Notes under the pieces: model-generated | What the model saw: the letters and a program-made list of their open reading frames with translations, nothing else | What the model was told of the DNA's origin: nothing | Database searches by the model: none | Translations under genes and position numbers: made by a program | In this document: positions 56,742-64,000 of the stretch, piece by piece | Numbering within the stretch: the first letter of the stretch is position 1 | Layout: each line of letters opens with the position of its first letter | Source: Neisseria bacilliformis | Lineage (GTDB): Bacteria > Pseudomonadota > Gammaproteobacteria > Burkholderiales > Neisseriaceae | DNA length: 64,000 nucleotides | Reading direction: 5' to 3' | Assembly: GCF_014055025.1 (NCBI RefSeq) | Contig: NZ_CP059571.1 | Coordinates: forward strand, 186,001 to 250,000

Positions 56742-57347
56742 TTAAATTTCGCTGTCGCGGCTGCTTTGTTTGCCGGAGGCGTCGCGCAGGCCGCCGCGTT
56801 CGTTCAGGCGTTGGACGAGGGCGGGGGCGGTGTCGGGGGTGCCGTCGATGCACCAGATGCGGTAGAGCGCGCCGCGCAGTGCCGCGCCGCCGGTGGGGCT
56901 GCCGCCCAAGTCCTGCCAGAGGGCGTTGCGGGCGGGTATCCAGCGGCGGTTGACGGGGTCGCCGTAGGCGTAGGTTTTGTAGGCGGTTTTCTTGCTTTTG
57001 CTGTTGGGGAAGGAGCCGGGGGCGCAGTAGAGGGCTTCCGCGCTGATGTTGTCGAAGCCTTGCGCTGAGCGGACGTTGGCGATGTAGCGCACGGTGCCGT
57101 CGGCGGCGGGGCGGACGCTGGACGGGGCGATGAGGAGTTTGGTTTTTTCGGTGGGGCCGAGGTAGATGTCGAACCATTTTTCGCTTGCGGCGGGGTAGGG
57201 CGGTAGGGCTTCTTCGCTTTCGGTGAAGGTGGCGCGGGCGCGGTCGGCGGCGGTTTCTTTGTAGTTGTTGAAGGGTTTTTCGTCGTCGAAGGCGTGGGCT
57301 GCTGCGGCGGCGAGGATGAGGGCGGCGGCGAGGGCGCGGGTGTTCAT
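56742..57347 (-). CDS. CNP1-like family protein
   Basis: 201 residues. Signal peptide (MNTRALAAALILAAAAAHA, cut near residue 19). LLIAPSSVRPAADGTVRYIANVRSAQGFDNISAEALYC and RWIPARNALWQDLGG are the CNP1-like family motifs. Function of the family is unknown; an exported protein. The ATG at 57347 was chosen for the signal peptide. The gene is divergent from the TusA-like gene. Confidence 0.85.
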   Translation of the reverse strand: MNTRALAAALILAAAAAHAFDDEKPFNNYKETAADRARATFTESEEALPPYPAASEKWFDIYLGPTEKTKLLIAPSSVRPAADGTVRYIANVRSAQGFDNISAEALYCAPGSFPNSKSKKTAYKTYAYGDPVNRRWIPARNALWQDLGGSPTGGAALRGALYRIWCIDGTPDTAPALVQRLNERGGLRDASGKQSSRDSEI

Positions 57348-57428
57348 GCGGGTTCCTGTCGGGGTGGAAAATGCGGCGGATTGTAGCATTGGAGCGTATA
57401 ATCCGCCGCTTTTTCAGGAGGGTATGGC

Positions 57429-57653
57429 ATGGCTCTGCATGTGTTGGACGTGAAGGGGCTCAAATGCCCGCTGCCGATTTTGCGGGCGAAGAAGGCTTTG
57501 GCGGCTTTGGAAGGCGGGGAGGAGTTGGAGGTGCTGGCGACGGACGCGGGCGCGCCTGACGATTTCGCGGCCTTCTGCCGCCAGACGGGGCATGTGCTTG
57601 TGTTGTCGGAGGAGGCGGACGGGGTGTTCCGGCTGGTGTTGCGGCACAAGTGA
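57429..57653 (+). CDS. TusA-family sulfurtransferase
   Basis: 74 residues. The active Cys13 is in LKCPLPILRAKKAL, the TusA signature; the small alpha/beta fold continues to residue 74. It may pass sulfur in tRNA thiolation or sulfur metabolism; not certain to be TusA itself because paralogues are common. TATAAT (57399-57404) with a nearby AGGAGG before the ATG. Confidence 0.9.
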   Translation: MALHVLDVKGLKCPLPILRAKKALAALEGGEELEVLATDAGAPDDFAAFCRQTGHVLVLSEEADGVFRLVLRHK

Positions 57654-57778
57654 GGCCGTCTGTGGCGTGCAGGTCGGGCATAAATGCCCGGCCTGCGATT
57701 CTGCTCCGGCCGGCGGATAGATAATTGGTGAGGCCGTCTGAAACGCTGTTTTCAGACGGCCTCATCATTCGCGGCGCA

Positions 57779-58267
57779 TCAGGCGTGATGCCATTCGTAA
57801 ACCATTTTCACGTTTTTGCCTACGCGTTTGAACGTAATCACAAAATTCTCCACTTCCACGCAGTTGTCCACCTCCTGCGCCAGAATGCGCACTTGGTCGG
57901 GGCGGCGTGTAATATTCAGTTCCATTTTCGGGTCGGCGACGTCGTCCACCCATTTTCCGTCTACTTTCGTTTTGCTGCCGCAATCCCGTGTTCCACCCGA
58001 GGGCACCAGCAGTTTGGTGCTTTTCGCAGGCAGTTTGGCGGGCAGTTTCAGGTCGTGCAGATAGCTTTTTATGTGTTTGTTTTTTGTGTGGTACAGCGCG
58101 CGGTAGGCTTCGTCCAGACTTGCGCCTTTCACTTCGCAAACAGTGGTGTTCACCATGCCGCCCACGCCGGTTTGTTCGGGCGTGCAGGACACTTTGCCCG
58201 CCGCAGGCGCGGCAAAGGCGGCGGGGGCGCACAAGGCCAGCGCGCTTGTCAGCATCAGTTTTTTCAT
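57779..58267 (-). CDS. hypothetical secreted protein
   Basis: 162 residues. Signal peptide MKKLMLTSALALCAPAAFAA, cut near residue 19. The mature part has four cysteines (VSCTPEQ, TTVCEVK, RDCGSK, DNCVEV), probably disulfides, and is rich in Lys/Val with predicted beta strands. I do not recognise a family. An inverted DUS pair (57729-57765) follows it. The start could be three codons earlier. Confidence 0.75.
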   Translation of the reverse strand: MKKLMLTSALALCAPAAFAAPAAGKVSCTPEQTGVGGMVNTTVCEVKGASLDEAYRALYHTKNKHIKSYLHDLKLPAKLPAKSTKLLVPSGGTRDCGSKTKVDGKWVDDVADPKMELNITRRPDQVRILAQEVDNCVEVENFVITFKRVGKNVKMVYEWHHA

Positions 58268-58534
58268 GTTTGTCATTCCGGTCAAAACGGCAAAATTGCC
58301 GCGCCTGTTATTATCTGTCTGCCTGCGCTCGCCAATCAAGTGTCATCCCGCAGACGGGTTTGTGTGTCGCCCAAGGCGACGCACGCGTTCCCTGCCGCAC
58401 AACAAATCCGGTTTTCCCCAAAGCCCAAACTGCGTGCGCGGCTGCGCCACACACCCTACCTGAACGGCAGAGGCCGTCTGAAAATCTGTAAAACAGGTTT
58501 TCAGACGGCCTCTCTGATTTTGCGCGGGCGCGGG
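58268..58534. repeat. palindromic repeats and inverted DUS after fis
   Basis: TGTGTCGCCCAAGGCGACGC (58361-58393) and CTGCGTGCGCGGCTGCGCC (58426-58462) are two copies of the dispersed palindrome. An inverted DUS pair (58471-58513) ends the fis transcript. Confidence 0.8.
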
Positions 58535-58774
58535 TTACAGCAGCCCGTGTTCGGTGAGTTTTTTGCGCAGGGTGTTGCGGTTGATGCCGAGCATGTCGGC
58601 GGCTTTGGACTGGTTGCCGCCGCATTGCGCCATCACCACTTCGAGCATGGGTTTTTCCACCTGGCGCAGCACCATGCCGTACACGTTGGCGGCGGGCTGG
58701 CCGTCGAGGGTGCGGAAGTAGAGGACGAGGTTTTGTTCGATGCAGTAGGCGATGTCGTAGGTTCGGTTCGGCAT
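58535..58774 (-). CDS. fis: Fis-family DNA-binding protein
   Basis: 79 residues, a short Fis. The C-terminal helix-turn-helix NQSKAADMLGINRNTLRKKL (residues 54-73) is canonical. The N-terminal beta-hairpin arm is altered compared with E. coli, as in other beta-proteobacteria. Downstream of dusB on the same strand with a 94-base gap; the dusB-fis order is conserved in proteobacteria. Confidence 0.9.
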   Translation of the reverse strand: MPNRTYDIAYCIEQNLVLYFRTLDGQPAANVYGMVLRQVEKPMLEVVMAQCGGNQSKAADMLGINRNTLRKKLTEHGLL

Positions 58775-58868
58775 GGTGCGGGTACTCGCGTGGGGTTTCG
58801 GGCGCGGACGGGGCAGCCGTCATGCAGGGCGCATTGTAAGCAAAAACGGCGCGCTTTGTAAGCGTCGT

Positions 58869-59867
58869 TTAATTTTCGTTAGGCCAGTACGGCGTTTCGC
58901 AGGCGAGGTTTTCGAGGAAGGCGGCGGCCGCGTCGTACTGCGCCGCCGCGCTATCGAGGGTGTTGGCATGTTTGCGGAAGGCTTCGCCGCCTGCGAGCGG
59001 GGCGACATACCAGCCGATGTGTTTGCGGGCGATGCGCGCGCCGGCGGCTTCGCCGTAGAAGGCGTACATCGCTTCGAGGTGGCGCAGCATGGTGTCGGCG
59101 GCGGTTTGGAAGGGCAGGGGCGCGGGCGGCGTGCCGTGGCGCAAAAAGTGGCGGATTTGCGCGAACAGCCACGGCCGACCCTGCGCGGCGCGGCCGACCA
59201 TCACGCCGTCCGCGCCAGTTTGGCGCAGCACCTCGGCGGCCTTCTGCGGACTCGTGATGTCGCCGTTTGCCCACACAGGGATGGCAACGCTTTGTTTTAC
59301 CTCTGCAATCAGGTCGTAAGACGCGCTGCCTTTGTACATCTGCTCGCGGGTGCGGCCGTGCACGGCGATGGCGGCGATGCCCGCCTGCTCGGCGGTTTTG
59401 GCGATGGCGAGGATGTTTTTGCTGCCTTCGCAGTAGCCGAGGCGGGTTTTCAGGGTAACCGGCACGCCGGCTGCCGCCACCACGGCGCGCAGGATGTCGC
59501 CCACCAGTTTTTCGTTTTGCAACAAGGCACTGCCCGCCAGCACATTGCACACCTTCTTCACGGGGCAGCCCATATTGATGTCGATGATTTGCGCGCCCTG
59601 TTCCACGTTGTAACGCGCCGCTTCGGCCATTTTCTGCGGGTCGCTGCCCGCAATCTGCACCGCGCGTATGCCCGCTTCGCCGGCAAAATCGCTGCGGTGC
59701 AGGCTTTTTTTCGTCTGCCGCAGCGCGGGGTCGCTGTTGAGCATCTCGCTGACCGCATAGCCCGCGCCAAACTGCCGCGCCAGGGCGCGGAAGGGCTTGT
59801 CGGTAATCCCCGCCATCGGCGCGAGGGCGACGGGGGTGTCGATAATATGGTCTGCAATGGCGAACAT
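58869..59867 (-). CDS. dusB: tRNA-dihydrouridine synthase B
   Basis: 332 residues, flavin enzyme reducing uridine in the tRNA D-loop. VALAPMAGITDKPFR opens the TIM barrel; the catalytic Cys is in NMGCPVKKVCN; GNGD-like VWANGDITSP and MVGRAAQGRPWLF give FMN contacts. Subclass B is suggested by the dusB-fis linkage and full length. Confidence 0.93.
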   Translation of the reverse strand: MFAIADHIIDTPVALAPMAGITDKPFRALARQFGAGYAVSEMLNSDPALRQTKKSLHRSDFAGEAGIRAVQIAGSDPQKMAEAARYNVEQGAQIIDINMGCPVKKVCNVLAGSALLQNEKLVGDILRAVVAAAGVPVTLKTRLGYCEGSKNILAIAKTAEQAGIAAIAVHGRTREQMYKGSASYDLIAEVKQSVAIPVWANGDITSPQKAAEVLRQTGADGVMVGRAAQGRPWLFAQIRHFLRHGTPPAPLPFQTAADTMLRHLEAMYAFYGEAAGARIARKHIGWYVAPLAGGEAFRKHANTLDSAAAQYDAAAAFLENLACETPYWPNEN

Positions 59868-60011
59868 GGCGGCGCGGCGGTAAAAAACGGGGCGCGATTA
59901 TAGCGCAGAGGCCGTCTGAAAACGCGGCCGACATCTTTTCAGACGGCCTCTTGTCTTGACACCGCCGCGCCGCGCGTTATCCTTGCGCGTTTTTACAAAC
60001 GGAGGCGCAAC

Positions 60012-60608
60012 ATGGAAACGCTTTTGTGCGCGGGCGTGGACGAAGCGGGGCGCGGCCCGCTGGCCGGCAGCGTGTTCGCCGCCGCCGTCATCCTGCCCGA
60101 GCATTACGATCTGCCCGGCCTGGCCGACTCGAAAAAACTCAGCGAGAAAAAACGCGACGCGCTGGCTGCGCAAATCAAAGCGCAGGCCGTGGCGTGGAGC
60201 GTGGCCGAAGCCGGCGTGGACGAAATCGCCCGCCTCAACATCCTGCACGCCGCCATGCTGGCCATGCGCCGCGCCGTCGAAAATCTGGCCGTGCCGCCGC
60301 AGCGCATCCTCATCGACGGCAACCGCATCCCCGACGGCCTGCCCGCCCCCGCCGAAGCCATCGTCAAAGGCGACGCCAAAATCCCCGCAATTTCCGCCGC
60401 CTCCATCCTGGCCAAAACCGCCCGCGACGCGCAAATGTACGCCCTGGCCGCGCGCCACCCGCAATACGGCTTCGAACGGCACAAAGGCTACGGCACGCCC
60501 GAACACCTCGCCGCCCTGCGCCGCCACGGCGCGCTGCCCGAACACCGGCGCGGCTTCGCCCCCGTGCGCGAAATACTGGCGCAGGGGCGGCTGTTCGGGG
60601 AGCTTTGA
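60012..60608 (+). CDS. rnhB: ribonuclease HII
   Basis: 198 residues. The catalytic start [13 protein letters not shown] (about residues 8-20) gives the Asp-Glu pair; [11 protein letters not shown] and [13 protein letters not shown] continue the active site. Degrades RNA in RNA-DNA hybrids and removes single ribonucleotides. GGAGG is 7 bases before the ATG. Length is typical. Confidence 0.96.
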   Translation: METLLCAGVDEAGRGPLAGSVFAAAVILPEHYDLPGLADSKKLSEKKRDALAAQIKAQAVAWSVAEAGVDEIARLNILHAAMLAMRRAVENLAVPPQRILIDGNRIPDGLPAPAEAIVKGDAKIPAISAASILAKTARDAQMYALAARHPQYGFERHKGYGTPEHLAALRRHGALPEHRRGFAPVREILAQGRLFGEL

Positions 60609-60936
60609 GGCCGTCCCCGCCTACGCGGGGATGACGTTTCTGAAAGCGCAGCTTCGGCGCAGCCCAAACACGCAGAACAGGTTTTTCAGACGGCCTCAAA
60701 GGCAGGGTGTGCCGCCCCGTTGCTGTTTTGCAGAGATGAAGCAACAGGCCGTCTGAAAGCGTGTTTTACGTTTTTCAGACGGCCTCCGACATAAGGTAGG
60801 GTGTGTCGCCCCAGCGGCGCACGCGTTCCCTGCTGCCCAACGAATCCCGAGTTTCTGCCAAGCCGCAAACGTGCGTTCGGAACGCCATCTCTGTGCGGGC
60901 GGCCGCGCTCTCCAACCCGTCCCGAAAGGAACACCC
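60609..60936. repeat. repeat-rich spacer between rnhB and rlmH
   Basis: A truncated dRS3-like repeat (CCCCGCCTACGCGGGGATGA, about 60614), DUS units (about 60686, 60747, 60776), a partial GGCAGGGTGTGCCGCCCC palindrome (60702-60722), and a full GGTAGGGTGTGTCGCCCC copy (60795-60832). No gene in these 328 bases. Confidence 0.75.
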
Positions 60937-61407
60937 GTGAACATCACCGTCCTCGCCGTCGGCACGAAAATGCCGCGCTGGGTGGACGAAGCGGTGGGCG
61001 AATACGCCAAACGCTTCGGCCGCGACATCCGCTACGTCCTCAAAGAAATCAAACCCGAAAAACGCGGCGCGGGCGTGAACGCGGCGCAGGGCATGGCCGC
61101 CGAAGAAAAACGCATCCTCGAAGCCCTGCCCGACGATGTCTTCCTCATCGCCTTAGACGAGCGCGGCACGTCGCCCACCTCGCAGCAGCTCGCGCAGCAT
61201 CTGGAACAATGGCAGCGCGACGGCCGCCACGTCTGCTTCCTCATCGGCGGCGCGGACGGCATGACCGACGCGCTCAAACGCCGCGCCAATCTGCTGATGC
61301 GCCTGTCCAGCCTCACCCTGCCGCACGGCATGGTGCGCGTGCTGCTCACCGAACAGCTCTACCGCGCCGCCGCCATCCTCAGCGGCCACCCCTACCACCG
61401 CGAATAG
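60937..61407 (+). CDS. rlmH: 23S rRNA pseudouridine(1915) N3-methyltransferase
   Basis: 156 residues, SPOUT methyltransferase. The SAM-binding knot is CFLIGGADGMTD (about residues 101-112), and LPHGMVRVLLTEQLYRA and GHPYHRE close the protein as in RlmH. The start is GTG at 60937 with GAAAGGA 5 bases upstream; no ATG fits the conserved N-terminus NITVLAVG. Confidence 0.95.
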   Translation: MNITVLAVGTKMPRWVDEAVGEYAKRFGRDIRYVLKEIKPEKRGAGVNAAQGMAAEEKRILEALPDDVFLIALDERGTSPTSQQLAQHLEQWQRDGRHVCFLIGGADGMTDALKRRANLLMRLSSLTLPHGMVRVLLTEQLYRAAAILSGHPYHRE

Positions 61408-61725
61408 GCAAGAGGCCGTTTCCGCCAGTACTCCTGCGGAGCATAAACGCGGGGATGACGTTTCTGAAAGCGTGGCTTCGGCGTAGCCAAAACCCGTTTT
61501 CAGACGGCCTGTTTTCTATCTCTCGCAATACCGAACCGAAGGTAGGGTGTGTCGCCCCGAGGCGACGCACGCGTTTTATGGCCTGCAACCAATTCTGCGT
61601 TGCCCGTAAAACCGAAACCGTGTGCGTGGCTTGCGCCACACACCCTAACTTAACGGCGGAGGCCGTCTGAAAAAACAAAATCCGATTTTCAGACGGCCTT
61701 TTGCCCTACGGTGCGCGGGTTTTGT
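61408..61725. repeat. repeat-rich spacer after rlmH
   Basis: A partial dRS3-like end (CGCGGGGATGACGTTTCTGA, about 61449), an extended DUS, two palindrome copies (61541-61577, GGTAGGGTGTGTCGCCCCGA; 61617-61650, in the opposite direction) and an inverted DUS pair (about 61662-61700). No gene supported in 318 bases. Confidence 0.75.
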
Positions 61726-62241
61726 TTATGGCGGGGTTTGGCGGCCGTTTGTAAGGGTGTGCAGGCAGGCGCGGATTTGGCGGGCGAGGGGGCTGCGGGG
61801 CGGTTCGCGTTCGAGGCGGGTGTGCAGGGCGGCGGTGAGGGCGGGGCCGGCGGGGTAGCGGCGGCGCAGGGAGATGAGGGCGCGGGCGGCGTTGGCGCGC
61901 TTGTCTTGGGCGAGGGTGGCGAGCAGGTGGCGTTCGATGTGGGGGCGCGGGGGGAGGTGGGCGGCGGCTTGGGTGAGGGCGGCGGTAACGCGGGGGCGGG
62001 TGTCGAAGAGGCAGGGGGCGAGGCGGGCTTCGAGGGCGGCGAAGTCTGTTTCGTTCAGTGTGCCGTTTGCGAACAGTTGTCCGAGGGCGGTGAGGGCGGC
62101 GGCAAGGACGGTGGCTTGTTCGTTGCGCCGCAAGAGGGGGGTGAGGTGTGCGGCGGCGCGGGCGGCTTCGGGGCTGCCGGGGGCGGCGCGGGTTTGTCCG
62201 GCGGCGGCGGCTTGGGCGGCGCGGTCTTTGGTTTTTCCCAT
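61726..62241 (-). CDS. hypothetical helical protein
   Basis: 171 residues, very rich in Ala, Leu and Arg, predicted all-helical, with HEAT-like alternation (AALTALGQLFANGTLNETDFAALEARLAP). No recognised domain. ATG at 62241 (MGKTKDRA) follows a poor ribosome site. Open frame without stops in a very GC-rich stretch is weak evidence alone; the position in a same-strand run with two other repeat-type proteins supports it. Confidence 0.6.
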   Translation of the reverse strand: MGKTKDRAAQAAAAGQTRAAPGSPEAARAAAHLTPLLRRNEQATVLAAALTALGQLFANGTLNETDFAALEARLAPCLFDTRPRVTAALTQAAAHLPPRPHIERHLLATLAQDKRANAARALISLRRRYPAGPALTAALHTRLEREPPRSPLARQIRACLHTLTNGRQTPP

Positions 62242-62331
62242 TGTGTTCCTTGTTGTTGTGGCCGGGCGGGGGCTGCCGGTGTTTTGGGGTTCGGTTTTTT
62301 GTTGTGTTTCGGCCGTGCCGAAGTTTTGTTT

Positions 62332-62898
62332 TCAGACGGCCTTTAATGCTAATGCGCGCAGTGTTTGTGCGAGTTCGGAGGGGAAGGGGAGGTCGGTTTT
62401 CCGGCTGCGTGCGATGTTGGCGAGGTGGCGGTTGAGGTGTTTTTCGAGGCGGCGGGTTTTGCCTAGGCGGATGCGGCAGCAGATTTTGATTTGTTCGAGG
62501 TTGAGGTCGCGCCAGTGTTGGTTTTGTGCGGCAAATTGTCCGTATGGGAGGGTTTTTGCGGTTTGGAGGCTGAGGCGGTATTTGCCCGCTTCAAAGGCGG
62601 CATAGGTGAGATGGGCGGCGGCGTAGGGGTCGGTCGGGTGCAGGGCGTGGGCTTTTTTGAAACGGCGCAGGGCTTTTTTGAGGTGTTTGTGTTTGCGGGT
62701 TTGGCCGTAGAGGAGGTAGTGGGCATAACCGGCAAGGTAGTGTGCGCGGCGGCAGTCGGGCAGGGTGAGGGCGCGGCGCAGGAGTTTGCGCTGTGTTTTG
62801 CCGGTGGTGAGTTCGGCAACTTCGAGTATCAGGGCAGGATTGCGGGTGTTGAGGACGCGGCAGGGGCGGTCGAGGTAGTCGAGGGGATTTTTTTCCAT
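62332..62898 (-). CDS. hypothetical TPR-like protein
   Basis: 188 residues. Helical repeats of about 34 residues (ALTLPDCRRAHYLAGYAHYLLYGQ; KKALRRFKKAHALHPTDPYAAAHLTYAAFEAG) resemble TPR units with the usual small-Ala and Pro positions. No signal peptide. Start MEKNPLDYLDRP at 62898. Function unknown. Its final KAV and stop come from a DUS. Confidence 0.7.
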   Translation of the reverse strand: MEKNPLDYLDRPCRVLNTRNPALILEVAELTTGKTQRKLLRRALTLPDCRRAHYLAGYAHYLLYGQTRKHKHLKKALRRFKKAHALHPTDPYAAAHLTYAAFEAGKYRLSLQTAKTLPYGQFAAQNQHWRDLNLEQIKICCRIRLGKTRRLEKHLNRHLANIARSRKTDLPFPSELAQTLRALALKAV

Positions 62899-63048
62899 GT
62901 TGGCGCCGTTTGCGGATTGGGTTGTTCAGGCGGGTATGGGTTGGCTGCGTCGGTGGCTGCGCTGGGGCGGTGTTTTGGCTGCGCGGAAGCTGGGTTTTCA
63001 GACGGCCTGTTGTGCGGTGCGGGCGGGAGGCCGTCTGAAAAAGGGGCG

Positions 63049-64000
63049 TCAGTTGGTTTGCGCCTGCCATTGTTCGAGCATTTTGCGCAATTCTTCGGGG
63101 TGGTCGTGGCCGTTGTCGATGGCGGTTTGCAGCCATTTGCAGGCGACTTGGGTGTCTTGGGGGACGCCGGTGCCGGTGTAGCTGAGGCAGGCGAGGTTGT
63201 ATTGGGCGGTGGTGTCGCCCTGCATGGCGGCCTGGGTGAACCAGCGGGCGGCTTGTTTGGGGTCGGCTTCGACGCCTTCGCCGTTGTAGTACATCATGCC
63301 GAGGTTGGTTTGGGCTTTGGGGTGGCCGTTGCGGGCAGCCATGGAGTAGTAGGCGAACGCGCTTTCAAAGTCTTGGGCGACGCCGATGCCGTAGTGCAGG
63401 GCGAAGCCGGATTGGTAGTTGCGTTCGAGGCTTTGTTGGAATTCGAGGGTTTCGCGGTTGTAGGCGGGGTTGTCGGCGTGGCTGCGGGAGTCGAGCATCA
63501 GCAGCCGCTGCATGGCGACGAGGCTGCCGTATTTGACGGCGTGTTCGTAGTATTGGCGGGCTTTTTCGATGTCGGCCTGGATGCCGAGGCCGTATTGGCG
63601 GATGTCGCCCAAAAGGCAGAGGGCTTCGGGGTGGTTGTGGCGGGCGGCTTTGGCGGCGAAGAGGGCGGCTTTTTTGTAGTCGCGCACGAGGTGCTCGCCG
63701 GTGAGGTATTGTTTGGCGAGGAAGGCGCAGGCGTTGTCGTCTTCTTGGCGGACGGCTTTGTTGAGCCATTTGATGCCTTCGGCGGGGTCGGCGGGGAGGT
63801 GTTTGCCTTCGAGCAGGAGTTTGCCGAGCTCGGCTTGGGCGGCGGGGATGTCGGCTTGGGCGGCGATGCGCAGGTGGTAGAGTGCCTGGGTGTGGTTTTT
63901 GGGCACGCCCTGGCCGTAGAGGAATTGGTTGGCGAGCTGCCAGTGGGCGGAGACGATGCCTTGGGCGGCGGCCTGCTGGTAGAGGGCGTGGGCGGCGGGG
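63049..64000 (-). CDS. Sel1-repeat protein, 5' end outside the window
   Basis: At least 317 residues of tandem Sel1-like repeats (36-residue units with A.YW/LG.MY..G.GV..D...A..W...AA..G). Clear units include AQTNLGMMYYNGEGVEADPKQAARWFTQAA and AQYNLACLSYTGTGVPQDTQVACKWLQTAI. The frame continues to the window edge (LANQFLYGQGVPKNH), so the start is missing. Such proteins act as protein-interaction scaffolds; partners unknown. A DUS (63027-63039) lies just downstream of the stop. Confidence 0.88.
   Translation of the reverse strand, partial: PAAHALYQQAAAQGIVSAHWQLANQFLYGQGVPKNHTQALYHLRIAAQADIPAAQAELGKLLLEGKHLPADPAEGIKWLNKAVRQEDDNACAFLAKQYLTGEHLVRDYKKAALFAAKAARHNHPEALCLLGDIRQYGLGIQADIEKARQYYEHAVKYGSLVAMQRLLMLDSRSHADNPAYNRETLEFQQSLERNYQSGFALHYGIGVAQDFESAFAYYSMAARNGHPKAQTNLGMMYYNGEGVEADPKQAARWFTQAAMQGDTTAQYNLACLSYTGTGVPQDTQVACKWLQTAIDNGHDHPEELRKMLEQWQAQTN

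Overview
This window comes from a GC-rich member of the genus Neisseria. The evidence is the uptake sequence AGGCCGTCTGAA (the AG-DUS dialect), which occurs dozens of times in both orientations, often as inverted pairs after genes. Other support comes from a comEA gene next to an rRNA operon, dRS3 and Correia-type repeats, an IS1106-like element, and a class II type IV pilin preceded by a sigma-54 promoter. The dialect and high G+C point to a commensal species (N. bacilliformis or N. elongata type) rather than the meningococcus or gonococcus. The species cannot be fixed from this sequence alone.

Layout. 1-4.8 kb: rRNA operon (3' part of 16S, tRNA-Ile, tRNA-Ala, 23S, 5S). 5-9.2 kb: comEA, a GNAT acetyltransferase, an isochorismatase-like hydrolase, argJ, gluQRS. 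9.4-14.8 kb: a TonB-dependent siderophore receptor, then an ABC half-transporter cut by an IS1106-like element with a clean 5-bp target duplication. 14.9-22.6 kb: pilin gene, tsaC, CsbD-like protein, S49 peptidase, LOG protein, acetate permease actP with its DUF485 partner, a divergent LysR regulator. 22.8-31.9 kb: metE with a structured leader, fhs, a TonB-C protein, lysA-lptM divergent from cyaY, YggX and small proteins. 32-40.7 kb: ppk1, FAH-family hydrolase, tsaB-rimI-UDG-like operon, a GapB-like GAPDH, aspA.

40.9-54.3 kb holds an aryl-polyene-type pigment cluster: two ACPs, two acyltransferases, a ketosynthase plus a ketosynthase-like partner, ketoreductase, dehydratase, a fused acyl/aryl-ACP ligase-dehydratase, methyltransferase, glycosyltransferase, thioesterase, LolA-like carrier and a phosphopantetheinyl transferase. 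Together these would load an aryl starter on an ACP, extend it through ketosynthase-ketoreductase-dehydratase cycles to a conjugated polyene, and place it in a lipid. No MMPL-type exporter is present here. The left half of the cluster (about 42.2-45.5 kb) carries Kingella-type uptake sequences (AGGCAGCCTGAA), whereas the right half carries the host dialect, so the cluster looks like a mosaic. An AT-rich DUF4145 gene with a zinc ribbon and a HEPN-like region sits inside the left operon.

54.4-64 kb: ribF, rpiA, CNP1-like protein, TusA-like protein, fis-dusB, rnhB, rlmH, and at the right edge uncharacterised helical-repeat proteins including a Sel1-repeat protein that runs off the window. Intergenic space is rich in palindromic repeats throughout; no CRISPR array or prophage was seen.
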